This document shows positions 1 through 7,511 of a stretch of 60,968 bases of DNA, in pieces (position 1 is the first letter of the stretch; every line of letters begins with the position of its first letter). The notes under the pieces were generated by a model. That model worked only from the letters and a program-made list of their open reading frames with translations. It had not been told where the DNA came from and made no database searches. The translations under genes and the position numbers were made by a program. Location: assembly GCF_004360155.1 (NCBI RefSeq), contig NZ_ML178727.1, positions 594 through 61,561 of the forward strand, read 5' to 3'. The DNA comes from Paraglaciecola marina. Its GTDB lineage: Bacteria > Pseudomonadota > Gammaproteobacteria > Enterobacterales > Alteromonadaceae.

Positions 1-7
1 GTGCTCT

Positions 8-370
8 ATGGTTAATTTGAGAGTGATAGGGTTAATTTTTATTTTGTTGTGCATTTCTCAGTATATCGAGGCATCTTCGTTGGAAGGGTTTGCCCTTAAG
101 TATGAGAATAAGCTTGATATAGAAGTGAAGGTTGAAGTTTCGTCTTACTTCTCTCCAAACTTTGATAAAAATAAACCTTCTACGTTTATCGATTCCCTTT
201 TGGAAAAAAAGGAAATAGTAACTTTAACGCCAAATGAGTCACGCAAAGTTATGTATTACACAAGTATAGGGTATTGGATTGAATGGAGAGTTATTGAACC
301 TCAGTCTCTATCAAATATAAGTGGGCTCCTTGAACCGTTGATAAATAAAAGGTATTTAGTTGTTGAGTAA
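8..370 (+). CDS. Small exported protein of unknown function, integron cassette gene
   Basis: The 120-residue product starts with a hydrophobic segment (residues 4-22) after one Arg, ending near EASS, which looks like a signal peptide. The rest is a soluble, beta-rich-looking domain with no family I recognise. The stop codon is followed within 2 bases by an attC site, and the seven bases before the start (GTGCTCT) match the end of an attC core (GTTAGGTGC) cut by the window edge. This is the normal layout of a gene cassette: a short gap, one gene, then attC. No Shine-Dalgarno sequence is visible, which is common in cassettes. Being a cassette gene is well supported; the function is unknown. Confidence 0.65.
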   Translation: MVNLRVIGLIFILLCISQYIEASSLEGFALKYENKLDIEVKVEVSSYFSPNFDKNKPSTFIDSLLEKKEIVTLTPNESRKVMYYTSIGYWIEWRVIEPQSLSNISGLLEPLINKRYLVVE

Positions 371-371
371 C

Positions 372-450
372 GCACCTAACAAGCCAAGTCAGCGGGAATT
401 TCACTCGCTGAAAAGCGCTCATAAAATCCCCTGCTTGGGGCGTTAGGTGC
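372..450 (+). other. Integron attC recombination site
   Basis: The outer arms GCACCTAAC (372-380) and GTTAGGTGC (442-450) are perfect 9-base inverted repeats. They contain the consensus boxes RYYYAAC (ACCTAAC) and GTTRRRY (GTTAGGT). Inner arms CCAAG (384-388) and CTTGG (434-438) match the L boxes. The centre is a further imperfect stem. The size (79 bp) and the position directly after a stop codon fit a cassette of the upstream gene on +. Integron integrases recombine the folded single strand of such sites between the G and TT of GTTRRRY. No integrase gene is in the window. Confidence 0.85.
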
Positions 451-455
451 CAAAG

Positions 456-758
456 ATGATGATAGCGGGCTACATTTTGGTGAGTATTGGCTTAGGAATT
501 ATACAAATTCAGTTGGCAAAATTTGTACAACTCAAGTATTTATCTGTATTGCTACTTCTTCTTTTTGTTACCGCTACAGGTGGTGTTCATTACAGGCTGT
601 TTTTTCATGGAAGCGTTGGTATTTATGAGTTATCGTCAACTTTCGAACAAGTTTTTTCGCTAATAATGTTTCTATTTACAGTGTTTGTTCCAATTAGCAA
701 AATCATGAAAAGAAGGAAGCCACACGCTTATAGAGACACCCATTGTAACCAGTTTTAA
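456..758 (+). CDS. Small membrane protein, probable terminal cassette gene
   Basis: About 100 residues with three hydrophobic segments (roughly residues 2-20, 25-43 and 66-84 from the first ATG), ending in a basic, hydrophilic tail rich in Lys, Arg and His. An in-frame GTG at 447 lies inside the attC core, so I place the start at ATG 456; ATG 459 is equally possible. The gene begins directly after an attC site, as a cassette gene would. No attC is visible after its stop, so it may be the last cassette with its own attC lost or decayed. No family is recognised. Confidence 0.5.
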   Translation: MMIAGYILVSIGLGIIQIQLAKFVQLKYLSVLLLLLFVTATGGVHYRLFFHGSVGIYELSSTFEQVFSLIMFLFTVFVPISKIMKRRKPHAYRDTHCNQF

Positions 759-951
759 AAAATAATATAAAATCAATTAGTTATGGAGGTTGTCTCAAAA
801 AAATCTGACTTGGCCTCCACAGCAGTTGTCAGCGCCACCGATGTATCATCGCCCCTGAGAGTCGGAGGAGTTAAAAGTAGTAAACATATATGGAAACCCA
901 AGACAAATTTGGTTGTTTTTGATGGCTTAGATTGTAATGAGAAGTCTAAAT
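759..951. other. Array-to-core junction with no convincing gene
   Basis: Between the last cassette-type gene and the ppaC terminator. A 56-codon frame (+, ATG at 783, stop at 951-953) and an overlapping minus-strand frame exist. Neither has a ribosome binding site or a recognisable product. No GTTRRRY or RYYYAAC box was found here. Confidence 0.4.
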
Positions 952-984
952 AAAAAGCCCACATTTCAAAAATGTGAGCTTTTT
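952..984. terminator. Bidirectional intrinsic terminator of ppaC
   Basis: Arms AAAAAGC plus CACATTT (952-958, 960-966) pair with AAATGTG plus GCTTTTT (970-976, 978-984) around a 3-base loop with one internal mismatch. The A-run and T-run let it work in both directions. It lies about 50 bases past the ppaC stop. Confidence 0.75.
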
Positions 985-1033
985 AAATAAGCTACATGCC
1001 GCCTTTATATTAAAGAAGGCCTTAGTACTTTAT

Positions 1034-1957
1034 TTACGCGAGTGAGTCTTGTAATGGTGGCACAACTTGCTTTTTACGGCTCATAATACCATCAACCCAT
1101 ACTTTTCCATCAACCAGTGATTTACCATAAGCTTTGTCTGTTAAATCTGCGTTATCGCTTACTACTAGGATTTCAGAGCCTTCTTTCATTATGTCTGTTA
1201 GTAATAACATAACGCTATGGCGCTCACCTTCGGTTTTTAATGTGGCCAAGTCAGCTAAAAACGCTTCTTTCATTGAGTCGAAAACACTTAAGTCGATGAC
1301 TTCTAATTGACCAATGCCGACCTTTTTACCATGCATATTAAAGTCTTTGAAATCTCGTAATACTAAATCACGTATAGGGGTACCTTCTACTGCTGATTTA
1401 ACTTTAAACATTTCCATGCCTAAGGCTTTATAATCTTCAATGCCTGCTATTTCAGCAAGTGCTTCAACACATTTAATATCCGCGGTTGTACAAGTTGGTG
1501 ACTTAAAAATAACAGTGTCAGATAAAATCGCACACATCATAGCGCCAGCGATGTTTTTAGGGATTTCAACATTGTGAAAATCATACATCATTTTGATAAT
1601 GGTGTTGGTGCAACCCACTGGACGAACCCATATTTCTAGAGGGGTAGAAGTAGTTATATCACCTAATTTATGATGGTCAATAATACCTAATACAGTTGAG
1701 TCATCAATATCATCAGGGCCTTGAATACGGTCAGAATGGTCAACAACATAGATACCATCTGTGTCTGCAAATGTTAATTTTAATTCTGGCTGTTCTAAGT
1801 CAAACTTTTCTAAAATGAATAAGGTCTCTGGAGATAACTCACCTAACCGTGCCGGTTTTACGTCTTCGCCTGTGACTGTTTTTAGATAGGAAAGCGCAAT
1901 TGCTGAACAAATTGAATCTGAATCTGGAACCTTGTGTCCCACGGCATAAGCTGACAT
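1034..1957 (-). CDS. ppaC: Manganese-dependent inorganic pyrophosphatase (family II)
   Basis: Hydrolyses pyrophosphate to two phosphates in the cytoplasm, pulling biosynthetic reactions forward. The 307-residue length is normal for family II. The N-terminal DHH domain shows metal ligands His8, Asp12 and Asp14 (GHKVPDSDS), Asp73-His74 and the signature Asp94-His95-His96 (GIIDHHKLGD). The C-terminal DHHA2 domain carries the substrate-binding SRKKQ motif at residues 293-297. The start ATG is preceded by GAGAG. The gene is monocistronic and is followed by a strong terminator. Family II enzymes are sporadic in gammaproteobacteria but common in marine Alteromonadales and Vibrio. Confidence 0.95.
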   Translation of the reverse strand: MSAYAVGHKVPDSDSICSAIALSYLKTVTGEDVKPARLGELSPETLFILEKFDLEQPELKLTFADTDGIYVVDHSDRIQGPDDIDDSTVLGIIDHHKLGDITTSTPLEIWVRPVGCTNTIIKMMYDFHNVEIPKNIAGAMMCAILSDTVIFKSPTCTTADIKCVEALAEIAGIEDYKALGMEMFKVKSAVEGTPIRDLVLRDFKDFNMHGKKVGIGQLEVIDLSVFDSMKEAFLADLATLKTEGERHSVMLLLTDIMKEGSEILVVSDNADLTDKAYGKSLVDGKVWVDGIMSRKKQVVPPLQDSLA

Positions 1958-2451
1958 AAAAAACTCTCTATTTGTAATAAGTTAGTAAGTTTAACGAGTA
2001 ACGTTTAATGCTGATTATTCTACCAAAGATTAATGCTACTCGCATAGCAAGCATAATTATAAATTATTGAAATATTTATAATCATATTGTTTAGTGCACC
2101 TAAAGGTTTGAGTTAAGAAGGCATTAAGAGTTTTGAGATGGGTTGCTTGAAAAGGTGTTGTCGATTTATGCTATTTTTCAAAATAGCGAAATATTCTTTA
2201 AATATATTTTATAAACAGAGGCAAGTTATCTCTAATTAAAAGTGGGTGTATAGTAAAGTATGTAAACTTTTGGTGTGATAGTATCACATGAGGCATATTA
2301 GGCTTTTAGAGTAATAATAATTATTTTATAAATGTAATCTAACCCAACAATAATTAATGATCATTCACGAAAAAATTACAGTCTCAGATGCGCTTAGTTC
2401 CAACTTAAAGACTTAAAAAGATTTCAGCCTTAAAGGAGTAATATATACATT
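1958..2451. other. AT-rich divergent intergenic region
   Basis: This 494-base gap separates ppaC (-) and the NTF2-like gene (+). Promoters for both probably lie here, but I cannot fix them. The only clear structured element is the 15-base palindrome at 2274-2288. A strong ribosome binding site, AAAGGAG, lies about 12 bases before the 2452 start. No gene is seen. Confidence 0.5.
2274..2288. promoter_or_regulatory. Perfect 15-base palindrome, candidate operator
   Basis: TGTGATA-G-TATCACA, centred at 2281, about 170 bases upstream of the NTF2-like gene. It resembles a CRP site, but the TGTGA/TCACA half-sites are 5 rather than 6 bases apart. The binding protein is unknown. Confidence 0.35.
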
Positions 2452-2916
2452 ATGTTTACTAAAGAATCAGTCCACACAGCACTGCAAACTTGGTGCGACA
2501 ATGTAGTAAAAGTGGGTAAAGTTCATGCTGAAGGAGGTGATGTACAAGCGTTTTCTCTTCAGGTGTTATCTGAAAGTTATGATTATGACAATGGTAAGGT
2601 GTTATTTAAGCCTACGCTAACTTTTGGGCAGCAGACTTTTCGACCTACTAAAGAAGGCGCTCTATCTTATTTCGTGGGCGGAAACAGCGAATTTCCGAGC
2701 GATAATGGCTTTAAACTAAAACCTTGGGTAAAGGTTTGGTACAGCAAAGAAGATTTTATTCTCCACGGTGATTTAGCCATTGTGCAATGTAATGTACATT
2801 TTATTGGGGAAGACGATAGTCATATTTTTGTGAACAAAAGCTTCGTATTTAAAGAGTGTGATGATGGTAAGGTACGGATTATTTTGCATCAATCTTCACT
2901 GCCATATCAGCCATAG
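2452..2916 (+). CDS. NTF2-like / SnoaL-type domain protein
   Basis: A 154-residue soluble protein without signal peptide or membrane segment. The pattern resembles the NTF2-like superfamily (SnoaL or CaMKII-association type): an N-terminal helix with a conserved Trp (TALQTWCDNVV), a middle beta region, and a C-terminal hairpin ending in the family-like sequence HQSSLPY. The fold binds small hydrophobic ligands or acts as an oligomerisation unit, so no reaction can be assigned. A good ribosome binding site (AAAGGAG) supports the start, and a terminator follows the stop. Confidence is high that it is a gene and moderate for the fold. Confidence 0.7.
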   Translation: MFTKESVHTALQTWCDNVVKVGKVHAEGGDVQAFSLQVLSESYDYDNGKVLFKPTLTFGQQTFRPTKEGALSYFVGGNSEFPSDNGFKLKPWVKVWYSKEDFILHGDLAIVQCNVHFIGEDDSHIFVNKSFVFKECDDGKVRIILHQSSLPYQP

Positions 2917-3003
2917 TTCTACTTGCTGGTTATTACATTTTTTAAATTGGATTTACCCAATCACTAAACACACCTAAATGGTAACCTCTTTACATTCAAA
3001 GAA

Positions 3004-3032
3004 AAGGGGCTATTTAGTAGTAAATAGCCCCT
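3004..3032. terminator. Bidirectional terminator between convergent genes
   Basis: The stem AAGGGGCTATTTA / TAAATAGCCCCTT has a 4-base loop (GTAG), with A residues before it and TCTAATTT after it. It separates the + NTF2-like gene from the - peroxiredoxin-like gene. Confidence 0.75.
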
Positions 3033-3057
3033 TCTAATTTATCCATTAGCATACTGA

Positions 3058-3597
3058 TTAAGCGCTTTTGAAAGTACCACGTATAGGGTAGTCTTTAGAC
3101 TGAATAAACTTAATGCCATCTAGTAACTTTTTAAGGTCTGGTCTAGAAAACGGTGCATTACTTTTATCCACTAAATGTAATTGGTTATCTGGGTTAATGA
3201 CTAATACACAGGGCTCTGCAAAAGGGTGATCTGTTTCTTCAGGGCTTCTAGGCTCTGATATGTACAAATTTAATAGATTCATTTGTGAAATAGATAACTC
3301 ACCCAATACTTCAAAGCTTAGGTCGTTAACTTTTTCTTTTAAGAACGAATTTAGTTGTGATACCGAGTCAGCAGAAACCGCTACAACGTCTATATTAGCG
3401 TTTTTGAAGTCATCATGTAGTTCGTTTAATTCGTTTAGATATGTCGCACATATTGGGCAGTGTTCGCCTCTATAAATTACAACCATTTGCCAATCGCTAG
3501 CAGCGGGGTGCACACGAGTCAGAGGTGTATCAATATTATCTTTAGATTTTGCAAAAAGTTCAGGGAAATTGCTTCCAGGGGTAATAGTTGTTTGCAT
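3058..3597 (-). CDS. AhpC/TSA-family peroxiredoxin-like protein
   Basis: A 179-residue cytoplasmic thioredoxin-fold protein. After the N-terminal beta strand (residues 36-42) comes RGEHCPIC, placing Cys47 and Cys50 in a CxxC at the position of the peroxidatic or redox cysteine. The second half has the peroxiredoxin-type stretch VDVVAVSADS. Members of this branch are annotated as redoxin or AhpC/TSA proteins; their substrate is usually unknown. The CxxC rather than the classical TxxC peroxidatic motif suggests a disulfide reductase or atypical peroxidase. It is monocistronic. Family confidence is good; the exact reaction is open. Confidence 0.8.
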   Translation of the reverse strand: MQTTITPGSNFPELFAKSKDNIDTPLTRVHPAASDWQMVVIYRGEHCPICATYLNELNELHDDFKNANIDVVAVSADSVSQLNSFLKEKVNDLSFEVLGELSISQMNLLNLYISEPRSPEETDHPFAEPCVLVINPDNQLHLVDKSNAPFSRPDLKKLLDGIKFIQSKDYPIRGTFKSA

Positions 3598-3793
3598 TGT
3601 ACTTCCTTATTAGACTAAAAGTACTTTAGAATTGCATAACCCATGCCGCAACAAAAACTCTTTAAAAACAATTTGTTATGGTTTTTTTGGAAGCAAAGGT
3701 AAGTAATAAATACATTGTTTTTGAAGATTGTTCACAAATTTTTATGACACTATTTAAGCTAAAATAGTAATTATGTTAAAAACTCTTAGTATT

Positions 3794-4429
3794 TTAAAAT
3801 TTTACATTTTTAATCACTTTTCCCTCAATTGCACGGTACATTTCTTGGTGATCTTGCCAATATCCACTAATTACTAGCCTTACTGTAATTGCACTCTCTT
3901 CGATATTCATAAAGTAAAATCCATGATAACCAGTAAACGGACTGGTGAAGGAACCATTTTGTGAAGTACCTTCTCCTCTAGCGTAAGCCATTTCGAATTT
4001 GTCTGGATAATTTTTAGCGTCTGCACTTGAGGGGTGCCCATGAAAATCATAGTAAACGCCTTCTCTAGAGTTAAGAACTTCCCAGCTATATACAAAACTG
4101 CTATCTGCGGGCATGACAAATTTGTACTCCACTTCTCCTAAGTCTTCGATTTCAATATCGATAACTTGGGATTGAAACGGGACTTCTTCTAAATGAATTA
4201 ACCCTTGCACTGACTCATTAATACGCTCTGCTTTGGGATCGTAATCACCTATGTTGAACGACAGCTCCAGCTTAGATGATGGGCTACTGGAGGGCTTTGA
4301 CAGTGCAAGCAGCCCCAGCTTGTCTCCTAGGCCGGTGGGATCTATTCCATACTCGGCAGGTAATATAGCCACTATTAAAATCGTAGCACTACAAAATGTA
4401 GCTATACATAGTTTTTTTAAAAGCGTCAC
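3794..4429 (-). CDS. Transmembrane anchor protein linked to HupE/UreJ
   Basis: A 211-residue protein with one N-terminal membrane segment (about residues 8-24, ending ILPAEYG) and a large periplasmic domain. The segment is followed by a Ser/Pro-rich linker (SKPSSSPSSK) and a beta-rich domain with aromatic clusters and His residues (YYDFHGHPSS, GYHGFYF). Proteins of this type are commonly annotated as transmembrane anchor proteins and sit beside HupE/UreJ genes. It is the last gene of the minus-strand operon, 14 bases after the HupE stop. The His-rich patches could bind metal, but that is inference. Confidence 0.7.
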   Translation of the reverse strand: MTLLKKLCIATFCSATILIVAILPAEYGIDPTGLGDKLGLLALSKPSSSPSSKLELSFNIGDYDPKAERINESVQGLIHLEEVPFQSQVIDIEIEDLGEVEYKFVMPADSSFVYSWEVLNSREGVYYDFHGHPSSADAKNYPDKFEMAYARGEGTSQNGSFTSPFTGYHGFYFMNIEESAITVRLVISGYWQDHQEMYRAIEGKVIKNVKF

Positions 4430-4443
4430 AGAGACAGCTCCTT

Positions 4444-5118
4444 TTATAGTAAAAAGTATCCAACGGATTGAAAGCCAAACAGCATTAGCCCAGCACAGAA
4501 CAATAAAATATTGGTGGTTTTAGCAATAGCAGCAAAATTGTTCTGATTCCGTAGCCAAGTAAATAGCCAAAATAGCAAGGCGAGGGCGATTACTTGACCT
4601 ACTTCGACCCCAAGATTAAATGCCAACATATTGGCAATCAACCCATCCCTTGATAAAGAAACATCTTGAAGCTTACTAGAGAGCCCAAAACCATGGGCCA
4701 GCCCGAATGCGAAAACCATAAACTTAGGGTTTAAAAACTGGACTGTTCCTAAGTTCTCTAAGGCTTTATAACAAACCGAAAGCCCAATAATGGCGTCGAT
4801 TAAATAGGGATTAATGTAAATACCCGAAAGTACTCCAGCAAGTAAGGTCAGCGAATGACCAATGGCAAATAAACTCACGTAAACAACTACATCTTTAAGC
4901 TTACCTAGAAAAAAAATAACCCCAGCCAAATAAAGAAGATGGTCGTATCCTGTGACCATATGCTTTGCACCTAAATACAAGTAGGGGATTAAATGTGTGC
5001 CTGCTGCTCCAGCTAAAAAACCTTGGTCTTGCTCTGCTACCCCATGTGCCATGGCGGGTAAGGTGATAATAAAACACAGCGCAGACCAAAAACTTAACCT
5101 AGCGACCTTATTCAACAT
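4444..5118 (-). CDS. HupE/UreJ family membrane protein
   Basis: A 224-residue protein with a signal-like N terminus ending PAMAHG and about six to seven membrane helices. The family His motifs are present: HMVTGYDHLLY, IGHSLTL and GLAHGFG. HupE/UreJ proteins are linked to nickel or other divalent-metal uptake for hydrogenase or urease, but neither enzyme is encoded here. The start overlaps the end of the DUF6644 gene by 11 bases, suggesting translational coupling. In this context the metal and physiological role are unknown. Confidence 0.85.
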   Translation of the reverse strand: MLNKVARLSFWSALCFIITLPAMAHGVAEQDQGFLAGAAGTHLIPYLYLGAKHMVTGYDHLLYLAGVIFFLGKLKDVVVYVSLFAIGHSLTLLAGVLSGIYINPYLIDAIIGLSVCYKALENLGTVQFLNPKFMVFAFGLAHGFGLSSKLQDVSLSRDGLIANMLAFNLGVEVGQVIALALLFWLFTWLRNQNNFAAIAKTTNILLFCAGLMLFGFQSVGYFLL

Positions 5119-5599
5119 AAGGTATGAAACGCCCTAGAATAATCACGGCAGTCCAACATATTAGAGATAGCCAAGCGATAGCATGGGCACTTTTAGTGAG
5201 TTGGTTAGACTCTAAACCTGCATCTAACTGGGGTTTTGTACGCTTCATAAAATATAAAGTATTAAGGCCAGCCAGTATAATTACGCCCATTTTGGCCCAA
5301 AAGGCTATGTTAATTAAGTAGCGGTCTGAGTCTCCTACAACAAATAACAGCCCAGAGATAAGGTTGATACCAAAGCCGATAATTGCCCACCATATAAACT
5401 TTTCAACATGTCGGATTGGCAGAGTTTTAGCAAAGCCAACTACTCGTAAGTCAACGATAAGTAGCGATCCAAATAAAAGGCTGAGCCCTAAAAAATGTGC
5501 TATTTCTAATGCTGGAAACACAACCGCATTGTTCATTACCCAATCACTTAGAGCGGTTGCGTTTAGGGTGTCGATGATCCAAGTCAGTAAATTATTCAT
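5108..5599 (-). CDS. DUF6644-type four-helix membrane protein
   Basis: A 163-residue protein with four predicted membrane helices. The first helix carries a conserved His (LEIAHFLGLSLLFG), followed by DLRVVGFAKTLP. The same pattern (His in helix 1, R-V-x-G-F-A-x-x-x-P, then a Gly-Phe-x-x-N-x-x-S-G helix) recurs in the C-terminal domain of the neighbouring 5612-7309 protein, so the two are paralogous. The operon position is between the fusion gene (12-base gap) and HupE (overlap). The layout recalls small heme or quinone membrane proteins, but no function is established. Confidence 0.75.
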   Translation of the reverse strand: MNNLLTWIIDTLNATALSDWVMNNAVVFPALEIAHFLGLSLLFGSLLIVDLRVVGFAKTLPIRHVEKFIWWAIIGFGINLISGLLFVVGDSDRYLINIAFWAKMGVIILAGLNTLYFMKRTKPQLDAGLESNQLTKSAHAIAWLSLICWTAVIILGRFIPYVE

Positions 5600-5611
5600 A
5601 TTATTTTCCTC

Positions 5612-7309
5612 CTAAGACCAATAGCCGATAAGGCGACCAGCAATGATAGCAGTTAGCCAAGTAGTCACGGCAAGTGCTGCTAATTTTACATGTGCTCGGC
5701 TAATGGTATCTGAGGGCCTGATACATATTTTGACCAGCCACCAGGTTAGAAGCAGCCCAACAATTACAAGTATAATCTTAATTCGGAACGCCCAATTAAA
5801 GTAAAGCTCTACAGCGTTTCCACTAAATAGGGCGGCACCAGACACTATATTCACAACAAACCCAGCTTGGGCAATACGCCAATAAGACGCCATAGCCGTC
5901 ACGGGTATCGCTGAGGCAAAGCCTAAAACTCTGAAAGTTAACATTAAGGCCACACCAACCAAAATCGCCATACCCACAGCATGTAATGAAAGTACAATTG
6001 GGTAGCCCCATTCAGTACTAGAAATAGTCTTACCAACTTTAGAGTCTTCGAGCCAAAGTAAGACTGGCATTGAATCTTGGTTGTTTGTATTTTCTGATGT
6101 GTAGTCAACAGGCTTATTGACCATTTTACTACCTTCTGGTTGACGCTCGGTGGTTAAGTCATCACAGGCATAAGGTTCATAAGCGTCATTGGTGAATGTC
6201 ATTTTATCCGCACCTGTAATGGGCTCTTGAAGGTTAACGGGATCGGTCAAGGTGTAATTACGTGTAAGCTCAGTACCATCTTCACTTAAGGTGAAGTATT
6301 CGGTAATAGTTAATTCTAGGCTATTTTTGGCAGGTGAGGGTGGGCCTCCTCGACCACGTGGTGGACCTGATGGACGTTTGTCATCGGTATTGCCGCCTTC
6401 TTGTGCTTGTCTAGGTCGCTCTTTAGGTGGGCCGCGGCGCTCGCCGCCCATTGGTGCCATAATCCAACCTTCGTCAAACCCCGTTGTGGTAACAACCAAA
6501 TTATTGCCTTGCCATTCACCTGTTGAAAATCCACTTCGGCTAGGAACATAGTCCTCAGGCATCTGGGTTCCATCTAAATAAATGGTGCGCTTTAAGCTCA
6601 TAAAGCCATAGGTTAAATCGATATGGGAATCACTTTGTTCTATGGTGTTGACCATTTGATCAAACCACCAATCCATAATTATGTTCGTTGCTTTGCATTG
6701 ATATCTAGGGTTTTCTGCATCCGTTGCCCCCTCAACTGCTGCTTTTCCGGCGTCGGTTAATAATACCGGTGACCTTCCGCCAGCTCCTGGAGGAGTGCCT
6801 CGTTCACGGACCATAGCCCAATTTCCATCAATATTTGGTGTGCCATCTTCACGCCTAATTAGACGAGGTTTATTTGTTTCTTCTTGTGATGGGTTATCTG
6901 AGTTTGTTGCTAAGGTGCCATCGTTATTGAATACACTGTTACGTGTGGCAGTTATTCCGTTTTCGAAGGTGACCTTATTCATATAACATGTAGTCGGATC
7001 TGTTCTATCTGGTGAACCCAAGATACTAATTTTACTACCTGTTTTGAAAAGTTCGGTTGTCCAGCCTCGACGCTTAAGTAATGAGCCAGATTGCAACTCA
7101 CACCGCATATTAGTTACCTCGCCCTCAGATTCTATTACATCAAAATAAACATAAGAATGGGGGTTCACTAACCTAATCCGCGTGATTTCGCCACTTACGG
7201 TAAAGGTTGTGGTGGTATCGAATTGACCGCTACTGCCATGATGGGCAAGTGCAGTAAAAGGCGATATTAGCAGTAGGGTCATAACGATAACAAATCGTAG
7301 ATTCCACAT
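5612..7309 (-). CDS. DUF6152-DUF6644 fusion protein, exported with a C-terminal membrane domain
   Basis: A 565-residue protein. The signal peptide ends at TALA, directly followed by HHGSSG. Residues about 23-115 match the DUF6152 type (VSGEITRIRLVNPHSY, then a Cys-containing second half). Residues about 150-400 form a long periplasmic region interrupted by a Pro/Gly/Arg-rich stretch (about 295-335). Residues about 410-565 are a four-helix membrane domain like the adjacent DUF6644 protein. It is the first gene of the operon, with AAGGACC ahead of the ATG. DUF6152 and DUF6644 proteins are often separate neighbours; here they are one chain, which implies they work together. Function unknown. Confidence 0.75.
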   Translation of the reverse strand: MWNLRFVIVMTLLLISPFTALAHHGSSGQFDTTTTFTVSGEITRIRLVNPHSYVYFDVIESEGEVTNMRCELQSGSLLKRRGWTTELFKTGSKISILGSPDRTDPTTCYMNKVTFENGITATRNSVFNNDGTLATNSDNPSQEETNKPRLIRREDGTPNIDGNWAMVRERGTPPGAGGRSPVLLTDAGKAAVEGATDAENPRYQCKATNIIMDWWFDQMVNTIEQSDSHIDLTYGFMSLKRTIYLDGTQMPEDYVPSRSGFSTGEWQGNNLVVTTTGFDEGWIMAPMGGERRGPPKERPRQAQEGGNTDDKRPSGPPRGRGGPPSPAKNSLELTITEYFTLSEDGTELTRNYTLTDPVNLQEPITGADKMTFTNDAYEPYACDDLTTERQPEGSKMVNKPVDYTSENTNNQDSMPVLLWLEDSKVGKTISSTEWGYPIVLSLHAVGMAILVGVALMLTFRVLGFASAIPVTAMASYWRIAQAGFVVNIVSGAALFSGNAVELYFNWAFRIKIILVIVGLLLTWWLVKICIRPSDTISRAHVKLAALAVTTWLTAIIAGRLIGYWS

Positions 7310-7511
7310 GTTTTGGTCCTTAATGATAATCAGAAATTTCTAAGCGGGAATATGCTGTTCTACATAAGTGTTTGATTTTAAAGGAATACTTTTAATCTAC
7401 AAGAAAAAGCTTAGTCTAAAATTTTAATCTACATGTATAGTCTGTCTATTAAACTATTTAGTTCATTAGCCTAATTATTCTTTACACAGTCTTTACGTTA
7501 ATTAAAAAAGG

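Noticed and set aside
783-953. 56-codon frame on +
   Set aside because: No RBS and no recognisable product; overlapping frames on both strands suggest non-coding DNA.
2274-2288. CRP binding site
   Set aside because: The spacing between TGTGA and TCACA is 5 bases rather than the required 6, so it is kept only as an unassigned palindrome.
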